Assembly (NCBI GenBank): GCA_031213475.1 | Contig: JARUPZ010000016.1 | Coordinates: 4,531,491 to 4,595,490, forward strand | DNA: 64,000 bases | From: Nereocystis luetkeana | Taxonomy: Eukaryota > Sar > Phaeophyceae > Laminariales > Laminariaceae | Direction: 5' to 3' | Part shown: piece after piece, positions 19,821 to 30,000 of the stretch | Layout: the number at the start of each line of letters is the position of its first letter | How positions within the stretch are numbered: the first letter of the stretch is position 1 | Notes under the pieces: model-generated | Database searches by the model: none | The model's input: only the letters and a program-made list of their open reading frames with translations | What the model was told of the DNA's origin: nothing | Program-made: the position numbers and the translations under genes

Positions 19821-22800
19821 CTACATAGCATGCAGAAACTTCTTACTACTTTGCATAGTGACATGAACATGCCAACACCAAGTTCCTATTTCCTCGCTAA
19901 CAGTTGTCAGCTTCTCCTCAGAAAGATGAACATTGTACCTCTTTCCCAGGTCCAGTAACTTGATCGTATGCGGCAAGTTCTTGCTCTGCGCGTCCTCTGC
20001 CACCATCACTACCCTTGCCAGTTGCCATCCTGAATGCGTGGTTTTAAAGTAAATATAAGAGCCAATGATGTCAGGGTCATATATTCCAGGTCTACCACGA
20101 GTATCACAACAAACTTTGTATCCCTTCGCGACATGTCTCTCGCCTCTCGCACTTGCAAGTGCACGTTTGGCAAGCTGTACTCGATATCTTCGGTACTTCG
20201 CGTTTTCTCCTCCAACCTGTACCGGATCTCCTGCCCAGTATCTTGAGACTAAGTTTCCATACTGTTCAATATCAGTTTCGTGCTCCCAGGTTTTAACTTT
20301 CACCTCGTCCCAGCTAGTATAGTATTGTACTGCATTTTTCCCTCCTAGGCCTCTCGAAATTCGGTGTTTCGTAATAAAGGTTGGTCTAATGCGATAGCTG
20401 TCCAATTCCATACTAACGTCCTCAGCGGTTAAATGGAAAGGGGGCGAACGTTCCGAGTACTTATTTAGAACATAACTGCACATAGCCCATGGCAGAAATT
20501 TCGGCCCTTCCGCTCCTTCGTGAGGGTTGTAGCACTTTTTACACCGATATATCGATACCCTTGCATTGATCTCTCTACCCGGTTCATCCTTACGAACTTC
20601 TACTAACAATAAATTAGCTCCAACTATTTTCCCATCGTTTGCTGTTCCAGGTCCTACAAATAATATTTTATAAGGCCCGGTCCAACACTGAGCCAGTTTT
20701 GCAGCTAATGCAAACTTTCTACTCTTCGAATCAGCTTCCTTGGTTTTTAGCACATGTTGTCCACCTCCAGTAATAGTGCTCTTATCGTCATAAATCCATA
20801 CCCAACCTCCAACTTCAAACTTTGGACGTCGATTTATTAACTCTTCCAAGTTTTCGTTTGCTGCTTCATGTCTGGCTTTTATCAAACGATCTTCCTCCTT
20901 AACTAACTCATAGGCCTTCACTTGTCTATCCCGCATAAGTTCGAGATAATCCAATTGGTCCTGTTTCAGACCCTGATGACCTTTTACACCCCGTCCTTCT
21001 AATATCGTCATAGGTAACCTTGGGTATCGTCCAATGTGCACCTCATTAGGAGCCAACCCTGTACCTCTACTTACGTTATTATTGTGGGCTGCTACTGCGT
21101 GCATCAACATTTCATCCCAGTTCTTTTGATCATCAGCAATAAGATACGACAACATCTGACAAAGGGTATGGTTTAGCCTTTCAACCATTCCGTTCGTTTG
21201 AGGATGATAGGAGCTAGTAAATTTCTTAACAGCTCCCAATGTCTCATACACAGCTCTACTTACTTGGGATATAAATTCCGTACCTCGATCGGACAAAAAG
21301 GTGTGAGGACACCCCCATCTTGGTATGTAATCATCCACTATCCTTGCTGCACAGCCTCTGGCAGTTTTCTCTTCCTTTGTTAACGCATATCCTTCTGCGT
21401 GTCTACTGAATAAGTCTACAATCAAAAAAACATAAACATTGCCATTCTTCGTTTCCGGCAAAGGTCCTAATAAATCAAATGACACCATCTGTCCTGGACG
21501 ACTTGGTAGTGGCAATGAAACTAACGGCCATCTGACAGTACTTCGAGCTGTTTTTCTGGCTTGGCATGTATAGCATCTCCTAATCCACCACTTGACGCTA
21601 TCGGACATTCCGACCCACCAATAAAACCGCTGTAACATTGTAAGTGTAACCTTCTCACCCAAATGAACGGCTTCCTTGTGAGTACAATCCATCACCCAAG
21701 GTCTCAACAACAATGGCACGTAAGTCCTCACTGGCTCCTCTCCCAGCAAACGTTCGAACCGTCCAGGGTTCCTGTTATCGCGATGCACAGGTTCACGAGT
21801 AAGACGTTTAACTAGTAGCTTTTGCGAATTAGTGAGTTCCATCAATTCTCCTTGTGAGACTAACCGCTTCACTTCCATTTTATCCACTGTATCAGGTATA
21901 ACTTCATTAGTAATATCGTCAACTGTGATTCCAGCAAGTATAAAATCAACTGCGGTTCGTGCGGTTTCATCTTTTAGCTGCTCTGTGGCCCAATCACTAG
22001 CAGATTTCTCACACAATCTTTCTCCAAATTCCCTTGCTTCCATACTCTCTAAATCTTCCATGGGAAGTTCATCACTGTTTTCACCATGGTCTTGGCTACC
22101 AGCTAATCCAGCAGCACTACCACCTTCCTCTTCAGGATCAATCACAGAGACTAACTGTTTTTCTCTCATGCCTAGAAGGGTTCTACCTTCCTCCGTCATA
22201 GGACAAGCATGCAATACAAGTCCAGGCTCCCATTGACCACTTACTACTTGCGACGTTGGTTCTACCAGAGGTGTATCGTCTGGTATAGCATTTATACGCT
22301 GCGATTCTACTGTGGTCGACTGTCTTTTCTTCCGCTCATTCTGGATCACCTGCCAAACTCGAGCTGACTCTTCGTTGGTGGTTAGCGGCGCAGTCCTCAG
22401 TTCTCTCTCCCCCACCGTAAAAACAAACCCGGGTTCCGGCTGTTCCAACCCTTCCAAGGTTGAACTCATAGGTTCTGCTAGAAGCAAAGACCGGACTCCG
22501 CTTGCACCGATCATGTAAACATCGATATCTGTAGGATCAGACAATCGGACATCAGGGTCATTATCAGCTTTTGTAGCAGGCAATGGTAATCGCGACATCA
22601 AATCCGCATTGCCATTTACCTTTCCTGGCCGGTATTCCAACGTATACGTATAAGCACTCAAAAAATCAAACCATCTCTGTACTCTATTGACTTTCGTGGA
22701 CAGACTCTCCAAATTCTTTAAAGGTTGATGGTCACTTACCACCGTGAAAGGAATGCCATAAAACAACTGCCTGTTTTTCTTTATAGCCCATACTATAGCA

Positions 22801-25088
22801 GCACATTCCAGTTCTGTGGCGCTCCAATTGCGCTCATTCGGTAATGTTGTTCTGCTCAGGAAACAGATTGGTCGAACGGATGAATCCGGTTGTGTCTGTT
22901 CAATTACAGCACCTAACCCATCTATCGATGCGTCTGTAATCAACCGAAAAGGACGGTCACCTGACATTGCCGCTTTAAAGTCTGGAAAGGCTAAAACTTC
23001 TGGGCTCGTCAGTCGTTTTATCAACTTTTGTACTATCTCGACATGTTCTGTGGTAAACACGTATACAACATCTTTTTTCAAGAGGTTATTCAGAGGTCGA
23101 GTAACAGTTGCCATATGGGGCAAAAATTTCCGGTAATACGATAAAGCTCCCAACAACGATCGTAACTGGCTGACATTCGAGGGCATGGGCAATTTGGTCA
23201 TTGCCTCTACTTTACTCGGATCAGGTTCTAGCCCTTTTGACGTCACACGATGTCCTAAAAATTTGATGACTCGCACTCCTAAAAATGCTTTCTTCGGTGC
23301 CAGTTTAAGGTCAAACGTCGTTAATCTTTCGAAAAATCTCTCCAAATCACACACATGTTCTGCCCCGTTTTTCGAAAAACACACAATATCATCTATAAAA
23401 AGGCGAACACGTTTTAAACCCTCACACACACGCAACATAATGGATTGAAACCATCCAGGACTAGAAGCTAAACCCATTGGCATAACGGTCCACTCGTAAT
23501 TTCCAGCTTGTGTACAAACAGCGGTCAGTGGAATAGAGTCTTCGTGTATAGAGCACTGGAAAAACCCGCTCACTAGATCCATAGTGCTAAACACATTCGC
23601 TCCGCCAAGGTCGGACAACAAATCATCTACTGTGGGTAGAGGCATAACTGGAATAATTGACTGTGCATTTAAACGCTTGTAGTTGCAAGTCAATCTAATG
23701 CGACCATCAGCTTTGGCAATTACCACTAGCGGACTCGACCAATTTGAATATGATCGACGTAAAATTCCCGCTAAAACCAATTTATCAATTTCTTCACTGT
23801 TCCCCAAATAAATATTCAATCGTACCTGGTACGAGGTTACTAGTGGTACTCCATGAAAACCTCCCCAAGTTTTCCTTTCGACCTTTTTCAAGGCGTCTTT
23901 AGAAGCAGATCCACAAGCAAGCATTCTCAGCCATACCTTCTCCTGAATGAAGGATGCTGGGCTCCCCGTATCCAACAATGCTTTGACTGCTTGAGTCCTT
24001 AGTGCCTTGGTACCCGCAAACAGCTGTGCTCCAGCCGTATGGTCCCATCTATTCAGCATAACATCACCACCAACCGCTCTCGTAAACTCCGACAAATAAT
24101 CGGCACGTTCCCCGGGTTGTAGTAACACGCTGGCAGGGGGAAAAACAGGAGTAGGTACATAAGAACTCTTCCTCGCTGAGGGTTCAAGTGCGTGAATATT
24201 GTCATTGACTATTTCGGGACCAGAAAAATCACCGCTGTTACACTCCATAAAACTACCCTTAGCTGGCTGCCCTCCAGCTTTTAAAACAACAGGGTTCTGG
24301 TTAGATGCATTAACCTCACCGGTATCCTTCAACTTCGGTTTTAACTCATGTCGTTTTTCTTCTATACTACTCAAACCATGCACCTTAGGAAAACGACCAT
24401 TCTTTTCACGTATTCCTAGGTCAAAACTATCATCCATACCAACATATCTACTCCGGGTAGTTGTCGGCGGGGTTATGCGAGGAACACTGGGCGTACCTTT
24501 GCCGGGGTAACACCAAACTTTCTCACGCTTCCTTAATCCCCTTCCTAGACTTCCCCGGGCGCTCGTATTCTGTACAGGGGAGGTCAAAAACTTCGGTTGA
24601 TCAGCCGAAGGGGGTGCGCTTCGTTCCCCTACAGTTGTGGATATTGACTTGTTCTTAGTATAACCACTCACTGCTACACTCGGCTTAACTTCACCGCTTC
24701 GAACTCGCGTTTTAACCGGGGGCCTAGTCCGAATATCAACGCGGTTCGGACGGTCAGATCTCATCGAATTACTACTAACGACGAGACGTGTGCAAAGAGG
24801 TGGTAACACTTGAGCGCTCAACGGTGTTTCAGGGTAATTACTTCCATCACTACCTGGAAGGCGACAGATTTCATTACCGCCCCTCTTACCGTTCTTAGGC
24901 AGATTGCATCCTGCCTCTTGGTCTTGACCTGCTCCGCGCAAAACAGATTCGACCGTATTTCTTATAGTTGTCGCGGGTCTTCCCCCTCGAACGACCTTAT
25001 CCTTATCTGCGCCACCTGAAGGGGTGCGCGATGGGAGAGACGACAGCCGTAGTGCTACCGGAAAGGAGGCCAACCTACCGTTGCATTT
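19821..25088 (-). CDS. pol: Pol polyprotein: protease, RT, RNase H, integrase, chromodomain
   Basis: About 1,755 residues in the same frame as gag, reached by reading through the UGA at 25089-25091. The first in-frame codons carry no ATG nearby, so a separate start is unlikely. Residue numbers count from 25073. Aspartic protease LLDTGSPASFI is near 365. RT has KADGRIRLTCNYKRLN and the catalytic FIDDI near 560. RNase H TDASIDGLGAV is near 713. The integrase zinc-binding part (HLGEKV...CYTCQ) is near 1130-1168, with catalytic D, D, E in SFDLLGPL, LSDRGTEF and NGMVERLNH near 1199, 1263 and 1297. A chromodomain-like VQYYTSWDEVKVKTWEHE is near 1580. About 135 further residues follow that I do not recognise. 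No internal stop or frameshift was seen. Confidence 0.93.
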   Translation of the reverse strand, partial: KCNGRLASFPVALRLSSLPSRTPSGGADKDKVVRGGRPATTIRNTVESVLRGAGQDQEAGCNLPKNGKRGGNEICRLPGSDGSNYPETPLSAQVLPPLCTRLVVSSNSMRSDRPNRVDIRTRPPVKTRVRSGEVKPSVAVSGYTKNKSISTTVGERSAPPSADQPKFLTSPVQNTSARGSLGRGLRKREKVWCYPGKGTPSVPRITPPTTTRSRYVGMDDSFDLGIREKNGRFPKVHGLSSIEEKRHELKPKLKDTGEVNASNQNPVVLKAGGQPAKGSFMECNSGDFSGPEIVNDNIHALEPSARKSSYVPTPVFPPASVLLQPGERADYLSEFTRAVGGDVMLNRWDHTAGAQLFAGTKALRTQAVKALLDTGSPASFIQEKVWLRMLACGSASKDALKKVERKTWGGFHGVPLVTSYQVRLNIYLGNSEEIDKLVLAGILRRSYSNWSSPLVVIAKADGRIRLTCNYKRLNAQSIIPVMPLPTVDDLLSDLGGANVFSTMDLVSGFFQCSIHEDSIPLTAVCTQAGNYEWTVMPMGLASSPGWFQSIMLRVCEGLKRVRLFIDDIVCFSKNGAEHVCDLERFFERLTTFDLKLAPKKAFLGVRVIKFLGHRVTSKGLEPDPSKVEAMTKLPMPSNVSQLRSLLGALSYYRKFLPHMATVTRPLNNLLKKDVVYVFTTEHVEIVQKLIKRLTSPEVLAFPDFKAAMSGDRPFRLITDASIDGLGAVIEQTQPDSSVRPICFLSRTTLPNERNWSATELECAAIVWAIKKNRQLFYGIPFTVVSDHQPLKNLESLSTKVNRVQRWFDFLSAYTYTLEYRPGKVNGNADLMSRLPLPATKADNDPDVRLSDPTDIDVYMIGASGVRSLLLAEPMSSTLEGLEQPEPGFVFTVGERELRTAPLTTNEESARVWQVIQNERKKRQSTTVESQRINAIPDDTPLVEPTSQVVSGQWEPGLVLHACPMTEEGRTLLGMREKQLVSVIDPEEEGGSAAGLAGSQDHGENSDELPMEDLESMEAREFGERLCEKSASDWATEQLKDETARTAVDFILAGITVDDITNEVIPDTVDKMEVKRLVSQGELMELTNSQKLLVKRLTREPVHRDNRNPGRFERLLGEEPVRTYVPLLLRPWVMDCTHKEAVHLGEKVTLTMLQRFYWWVGMSDSVKWWIRRCYTCQARKTARSTVRWPLVSLPLPSRPGQMVSFDLLGPLPETKNGNVYVFLIVDLFSRHAEGYALTKEEKTARGCAARIVDDYIPRWGCPHTFLSDRGTEFISQVSRAVYETLGAVKKFTSSYHPQTNGMVERLNHTLCQMLSYLIADDQKNWDEMLMHAVAAHNNNVSRGTGLAPNEVHIGRYPRLPMTILEGRGVKGHQGLKQDQLDYLELMRDRQVKAYELVKEEDRLIKARHEAANENLEELINRRPKFEVGGWVWIYDDKSTITGGGQHVLKTKEADSKSRKFALAAKLAQCWTGPYKILFVGPGTANDGKIVGANLLLVEVRKDEPGREINARVSIYRCKKCYNPHEGAEGPKFLPWAMCSYVLNKYSERSPPFHLTAEDVSMELDSYRIRPTFITKHRISRGLGGKNAVQYYTSWDEVKVKTWEHETDIEQYGNLVSRYWAGDPVQVGGENAKYRRYRVQLAKRALASARGERHVAKGYKVCCDTRGRPGIYDPDIIGSYIYFKTTHSGWQLARVVMVAEDAQSKNLPHTIKLLDLGKRYNVHLSEEKLTTVSEEIGTWCWHVHVTMQSSKKFLHAM

Positions 25089-25091
25089 TCA
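25089..25091 (-). promoter_or_regulatory. In-frame UGA between gag and pol (candidate readthrough stop)
   Basis: Gag ends ...AKSS-UGA-AAA-UGC and the same frame continues without interruption into Pol. No frameshift is needed. Readthrough gag-pol arrangements are known from gammaretroviruses, which use UAG; most Ty3/gypsy elements use one fused frame or a frameshift. Confidence 0.7.
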
Positions 25092-28000
25092 GGATGATTT
25101 AGCATTTCTTTGTGCGCGCGCAAGAGCCCATTGACACAATCGCTTTTGCCATCGGCGCCAGCGTGCTTCGGCTTCTTGGGGCGTGCCATCACCAACGGCA
25201 GGGTGAATCAGATTCGATCTATTCAAAAACTTCTCTGGGCATTCTCGCGCAAAGTGGTTTTCATGACCGCAATTCATACATCGTGGCCCATATGATCTGC
25301 GGGCAGCATCACGATTTTCTCTGGTGTCAAATTGGACGTAAAAAGGTGGATCTTTGTTATTACGACCAAAACCGCCACGTTCTTGCAGGACCGCATGCAC
25401 CTGACCAATCTCTTCTGCCTCATCCTCAAAAGGATCAACCTCGACTTTCATAACTCCCCCAAACTGCCTGCTACGGAATGCTTGGTTGTAGGATTTCGAA
25501 CGGGTGGTCATTCCGCCAGTCATCCTTGCCGACGCAGTTGCCATTGTCTGGTTCAAGGACAAATCCTCCAAAGCACCCATTAAACCGTCTACACTGCTAT
25601 ACGGTACGGCAGTCATATTACGACCAGAAAATATCTGCGCTCCCAACACAGCAAACTGGTCATCTACGCCCGTTTTAATTGCAATCTGAAGTGTGCCGTC
25701 TTCAGGCGCAACATGACCTACACTGCGAACGTTGGCAAGTAGCAACTTCAACTCAGTCACATACTTACTGAATGGTGTACCCGCCGGTACTACCAAATTC
25801 TGCAACGCTTGCATCACAGCTGCAGGGGTAGACTTGCTAAGTCCACGGCACAACGTTCGAACGATATACTGCAAGACATCTGGACCAATCTGACCTTCCT
25901 TTTGAAGTCTGATTCCGTCCTTAAAAGCTTGCGTGACTAGCGACCGAACGTCCGACACCTGAGGAGCATTAGTTCGGATAGAACGTAGGATATGCCGCTG
26001 TAAGCACATTTCCCAACCCGGGGTCCACAAAACAGGGTGCGAGTCTTCACAGGCAACACGCAGGCTGATGACGGCATCATTGATCGCAGTGGTGAAATGC
26101 ACTAAATCAGTACCATTGTGATCATGTGTGAATGGAATTAATGGTACCGGCATCAAAACCCTAGTATCAAACCGGGCATACAAGCGACCAATCTCGGCTC
26201 TGCGGCGAGGACTCGGAACATCATCAATCAAAGGATTGGGTACTGGTTGCACGACCGGAGCAACAGCGGTTACAGCTACTGCAGGAGCAACAGCAGGTAC
26301 AGCTACTGCAGGGGCAACAGCAGGAGGAGCTATAGGCACAGCAGGCGCGGCTACAGGGGCGACAAGAGGAATAGCAGGCGCAGCTACAGCCTGATTCGAC
26401 GCAGGGGCAGTAAGAAGCGATGAAGTGGCCCTACGCGGCTGCTCTACCCAAACAACCTCTTCATCATCACTGGAAAGTCTCATCCCTTCTTCCCCGTCAT
26501 ACCTCTTATTGGGGTGTTGTCGTCCCCCTCCCCTAGAACTAGGCTGTCCCCGGTGGCTATGGTGTCCATGCGACCGGCCAAAATTTCCCCGCTGCTCGTG
26601 CAGTCCCGGACCGTGGTGTCCCTGCGGGCGACCAGAAATCCCTCCAGGGTGCATACCCTGCCCACCCATGAAGTTGCCTACTCGGTTTTCTGGAACCGCC
26701 GGCCCACCCATCCCTCCTGGAACCGGGGCAAAGACAGGCATAGGTGCCTGAATAGGCGCGGGCACCGAATTAAAAGCAGGGGCTAGTACCTGCGTGGGAC
26801 CAGTCGTCGGTGCAGCAGCCAGCTGTGCCCTCAGCGAGGACTCTGCCAATTGCAGCCTTTCCTCGCAGTCCAGCTCCGGGAACCTCGCCTTAAGTTCCCG
26901 TTGTATGTGTACGAGTCGCACCGCCGTCTGCAGGTCGTCCTTCCCGACTGCCGTTAGTACCGCAGTAGTCGGAGCAGGAGCAGTAGCAGAAGCAGGGGCA
27001 GCAACAGAAGCAGTGGCAGTAGGTGCAGCAGCAGAAGCAACGGAAGCAGCAGCAGCAGCAGCAGAAGCACCAGCGGAAGTAGCAGCAGCAGAAGCAGCGG
27101 AAGCAGCAGCAGCAGCAGTAGACGACAATACCGTCGCCCCACCATGTTCCGCGCGGCGACGCCGCATCTCCAGATCCCTTTTGTGCTTTTCAACCTTACG
27201 TCTCAGAGCTAACTCTCTTTCCTTGAGACCAGCCTCCATCTTTCTGGTCTCAACTGCGTCTCTGTCCGCCTCCTCCTGATCGGCCTTTCTCCGGGCTTTG
27301 GTGCGGATGTTGTGATCCGCCAGGGCGCGATCCGAAGCATGCAAGGCGTTGGAAAGTTCGACCCTTCTCCTCTCCTCCGCCTCAGTGCGGCGACGACATT
27401 CCGCGGCTTTGTCGAGGTCGCTCTGCCTCTGGGCATACGTTTTGTGTCTGACCGCCTCGACGGTGCGTTCCAGCTCGAGGACCGACTTCTCCAGCTCAGC
27501 AGATCGCTGGTCTCTCCTGTCGACGAACAGTTGCCTCTGGGCCGGATTTTTCAGAACCATACGATCCGAAGTCTGCTTCCCCTGCTCGTACGACAGGACA
27601 TCATAACGATTGTCATGAGCAAACACAGCGCGGGATGAGTTGGCAGGGAGCAAAACACCAGGTGAGTTCAGAGGACTCGGAGGAGCATGCACAGAACGCG
27701 GAGAGCTCGTGTGAGACACGGGAGACGAGTCCGACTCAGACAATTCTAAAGCTAGCTTCTCGTCTGCAGCCAACGTCTCTGCTATACGGTCTGCCGCCTC
27801 ATTTTCTTCTGCTTGCAATGCGCGGGCAAACAGTTCATCAGAGGTGAGAGAGGGCACAGCAGTAGGGCGAGAAACGAGGGACTTTTTACGAATACGTCTG
27901 TCAACTACGGGAACCCTCCTGTGAGGCGCTTCCACAACCCGGACTATCGCACCACCCGGACCCGCAGCAGTGACTCCCCTAGTGGCAGCTGTGGGGTGAA

Positions 28001-28769
28001 TCCCCACCACTCTACACTGTTGTTCCCACGACAACCCGTCCATAATGGACCTAACCGTCGCAGTCAAATCGTCTGAGATTTCGGTTCCGACTCTCACCGT
28101 TTTTTCACCGCTATCCGACGGCGGCGAGGACGGGCCCTTTCCCTTCAGATCAAGACCAGCGGCAAAACCAGCACTCTTCCGCCCTTTGGCCGGAGGCACC
28201 ACCACACCCTCCTCCTCCTCCTCTTCCACCTCCTCCTCCTCCTTGAGAGAAGCAGTGGGGCCTGTCTCAGCATCCGACCACTCCACCTCCTCGTCTGAGT
28301 GATCAGACGGCACGCCAGGACCCACCACAACAGGGTCCACCTCAGACGCTCGCGCCTGAGCGAAATCTTTCGCGGCAGCTAAATACGACGAGTGACGCAG
28401 GCGTACAATCGGCGCAGGCGGAAGGAACAGAGGCGGCGGCGTTGGTATAGCAGCCTCAGAGCTAACCATGATGGGCGCACTGCGATCAAAAGTGGGAGAG
28501 GGAACACGCACACCCCTACCAGCGGCACGACGGCTGCTGTGCTTTTTCCCGTGTCCCTTAGGGGGAATCTCTACTGTACCCGCCACACCATGAGCCAAGG
28601 GCTGTTCTACGTGGTGGGCCAACGTCAGCTGGGTGGGACTGCGTTCTACACGGGTATCGCGTATACTCGCACGAGTACGCGGCCTAGAGCCGACAGAGGC
28701 AGTGCGGGCTACCCCCCGTGTCACCACACCACGCTGTTGCTCACCAGATGAACGTACAGGAGAAGACAT
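25089..28769 (-). CDS. gag: Gag-like capsid and nucleocapsid polyprotein
   Basis: 1,226 residues from the first ATG at 28767-28769 (MSSPVRSSGEQQRG), which is 33 bases past the primer-binding site. The layout is a disordered N-terminal third with acidic runs (KEEEEVEEEEEEG), and a strongly charged coiled coil with RRKADQEEADRD-type text at about 420-560. Next comes an Ala-rich stretch, a Gly/His/Arg-rich linker, a valine/alanine-proline repeat (VAPAVAVPAVAPAVAV), a capsid-like helical region at about 880-1100, and one CCHC zinc knuckle CMNCGHENHFAREC near 1166. This is long for a gypsy Gag, mainly because of the coiled coil and low-complexity linkers. Particle assembly and RNA binding are inferred from position and the knuckle. 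Confidence 0.88.
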   Translation of the reverse strand: MSSPVRSSGEQQRGVVTRGVARTASVGSRPRTRASIRDTRVERSPTQLTLAHHVEQPLAHGVAGTVEIPPKGHGKKHSSRRAAGRGVRVPSPTFDRSAPIMVSSEAAIPTPPPLFLPPAPIVRLRHSSYLAAAKDFAQARASEVDPVVVGPGVPSDHSDEEVEWSDAETGPTASLKEEEEVEEEEEEGVVVPPAKGRKSAGFAAGLDLKGKGPSSPPSDSGEKTVRVGTEISDDLTATVRSIMDGLSWEQQCRVVGIHPTAATRGVTAAGPGGAIVRVVEAPHRRVPVVDRRIRKKSLVSRPTAVPSLTSDELFARALQAEENEAADRIAETLAADEKLALELSESDSSPVSHTSSPRSVHAPPSPLNSPGVLLPANSSRAVFAHDNRYDVLSYEQGKQTSDRMVLKNPAQRQLFVDRRDQRSAELEKSVLELERTVEAVRHKTYAQRQSDLDKAAECRRRTEAEERRRVELSNALHASDRALADHNIRTKARRKADQEEADRDAVETRKMEAGLKERELALRRKVEKHKRDLEMRRRRAEHGGATVLSSTAAAAASAASAAATSAGASAAAAAASVASAAAPTATASVAAPASATAPAPTTAVLTAVGKDDLQTAVRLVHIQRELKARFPELDCEERLQLAESSLRAQLAAAPTTGPTQVLAPAFNSVPAPIQAPMPVFAPVPGGMGGPAVPENRVGNFMGGQGMHPGGISGRPQGHHGPGLHEQRGNFGRSHGHHSHRGQPSSRGGGRQHPNKRYDGEEGMRLSSDDEEVVWVEQPRRATSSLLTAPASNQAVAAPAIPLVAPVAAPAVPIAPPAVAPAVAVPAVAPAVAVTAVAPVVQPVPNPLIDDVPSPRRRAEIGRLYARFDTRVLMPVPLIPFTHDHNGTDLVHFTTAINDAVISLRVACEDSHPVLWTPGWEMCLQRHILRSIRTNAPQVSDVRSLVTQAFKDGIRLQKEGQIGPDVLQYIVRTLCRGLSKSTPAAVMQALQNLVVPAGTPFSKYVTELKLLLANVRSVGHVAPEDGTLQIAIKTGVDDQFAVLGAQIFSGRNMTAVPYSSVDGLMGALEDLSLNQTMATASARMTGGMTTRSKSYNQAFRSRQFGGVMKVEVDPFEDEAEEIGQVHAVLQERGGFGRNNKDPPFYVQFDTRENRDAARRSYGPRCMNCGHENHFARECPEKFLNRSNLIHPAVGDGTPQEAEARWRRWQKRLCQWALARAQRNAKSS

Positions 28770-28801
28770 GGTCCGGTCGAGTCGAGGAGAGATACAAAGT
28801 C

Positions 28802-28819
28802 CGGATACCGTCGACGCCA
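28802..28819 (-). promoter_or_regulatory. Primer-binding site
   Basis: On the minus strand TGGCGTCGACGGTATCCG begins two bases inside the 5' LTR. TGG pairs with the CCA end of a tRNA. I cannot assign the tRNA. Confidence 0.7.
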
Positions 28820-28821
28820 CT

Positions 28822-29437
28822 TTAAAGGAAAGCCTTTTCTCTCTCTCTGATCAACAGCAGAATGCTCTGTGCTGATAGGCTCGATGTATCAATGCAGTGA
28901 CTCAATTCAAGGATAGTATTTTCTCGTGTATTATCGTCCAAGGTTGCAGCTGGTGGCTTGGAGAAACGTGTACTGACAGAGGTGGGGCCTGGGTGCGCCG
29001 CTCCCTCGTCCTGTTGCCTCCAACTGCTCTGGCCAGGCTCTTCCAATTGCAAATTGCCGACAGCTAAGCGTGCCGTGCATCCCAACGGAAAGCGTCGCTC
29101 TCAACTCTCAAGGCTATTATCAACACACTCCATACTTCAAAGCTATCTACTTTCTTGTACCCCATCTTCAATTCTCAGCTCACTTTCTCGTATATCTCCT
29201 TATGCACTGCTGCTGATTGGCTAATTTCTGCACTTATTCTTTCAATTCAAATATTTTGCATTCTCAAATTCAATTCTGGCATTCTCACATTCGAATCTGA
29301 CATTCTCTCATTCAATTCTCCAAAATGCTTCCTAAACAAGCATTTTCGGTTCTCAAGAAAACTTCCATCTCCACTCTCAATCCTTACCAACTCAATCTGT
29401 CCATACAAATTCCAACTGAAACTCCAATCTCACCACA
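28822..29437 (-). repeat. 5' LTR (616 bases)
   Basis: Pairs with 18695-19310. It should hold the element's promoter and polyadenylation signals, but no clear TATAAA box was seen. Followed by the second ATTAT at 29438-29442. Confidence 0.93.
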
Positions 29438-29890
29438 ATTATTGGTGTTCTTGCTTCTTGCTCCTCGAGGCAATCGAGATATAACAACTAGCGAGGTGTG
29501 ATTCGGTACGCCGCAGGATGCAGTAGACGTGAGATCGGGGAGCACTGCCTTTATTTCTCCCTCGTCCTTTCGTGAGGTGGTGGCTGGGAGAGGAGTAATC
29601 GAAAACCTGCCCGAGGTGTCTACGGAGTAAAAAACGCACAGCTGACAAGAGGAAGAGAAGCCCCGCCATACCAGCTACCAGGTATCTGGTACAGCACCAG
29701 TTGAGTTATCGTCGTACAAGGGCTACTTGAGAGCGAGAGGCAGCGAGAGGGGGAAGGGGGACTTTTAAACCCCCCGTGCCAGCGTTTCTGACCTATTACA
29801 CTCTGGTCTTGGGTGTGTCTCTCCAGTACTAGCAATAGCCGAGGTTCACAAGGAGCTTGGTCGGGTAGAGCAAGAGCAAGCGGGGTATTA

Positions 29891-30000
29891 TGACGGATGG
29901 CGACGGCGAGAGAGGAGATGATGCTGCAGCCACCGCCGCCGCTGCCGCAACCGCGGCCGCGATTCTGGAGCACGAGGAAAAAAAGCAGGAGTTTGAACAG
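29891..30000 (+). CDS. Candidate first exon of a plus-strand gene
   Basis: ATG opens MTDGDGERGDDAAATAAAAA and, after 37 codons, reaches ...EEKKQEFEQ and a CAG|GTGATG donor, with a stop just inside the intron. Codon use is G/C-rich like the other exons here, unlike the AT-richer surroundings. No matching second exon was identified, so the gene and its relation to the low-complexity region at 36.4 kb are unknown. Confidence 0.35.

Larger units (their letters stand above)
18695..29437 (-). mobile_element. Complete Ty3/gypsy chromovirus (LTR retrotransposon)
   Basis: A 10.7-kb element on the minus strand. In element order: 5' LTR 28822-29437, primer-binding site 28802-28819, gag 25089-28769, pol about 19821-25088, ~500-base 3' untranslated region, polypurine tract, 3' LTR 18695-19310. 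It is bounded by ATTAT target duplications. The LTRs encode identical open stretches and match wherever I compared them. Both large frames are intact apart from one UGA between them. Domain order protease-RT-RNase H-integrase defines Ty3/gypsy, and a chromodomain near the C-terminus places it with chromoviruses (known). Insertion is therefore recent, and the element may be active (inference). Confidence 0.93.
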
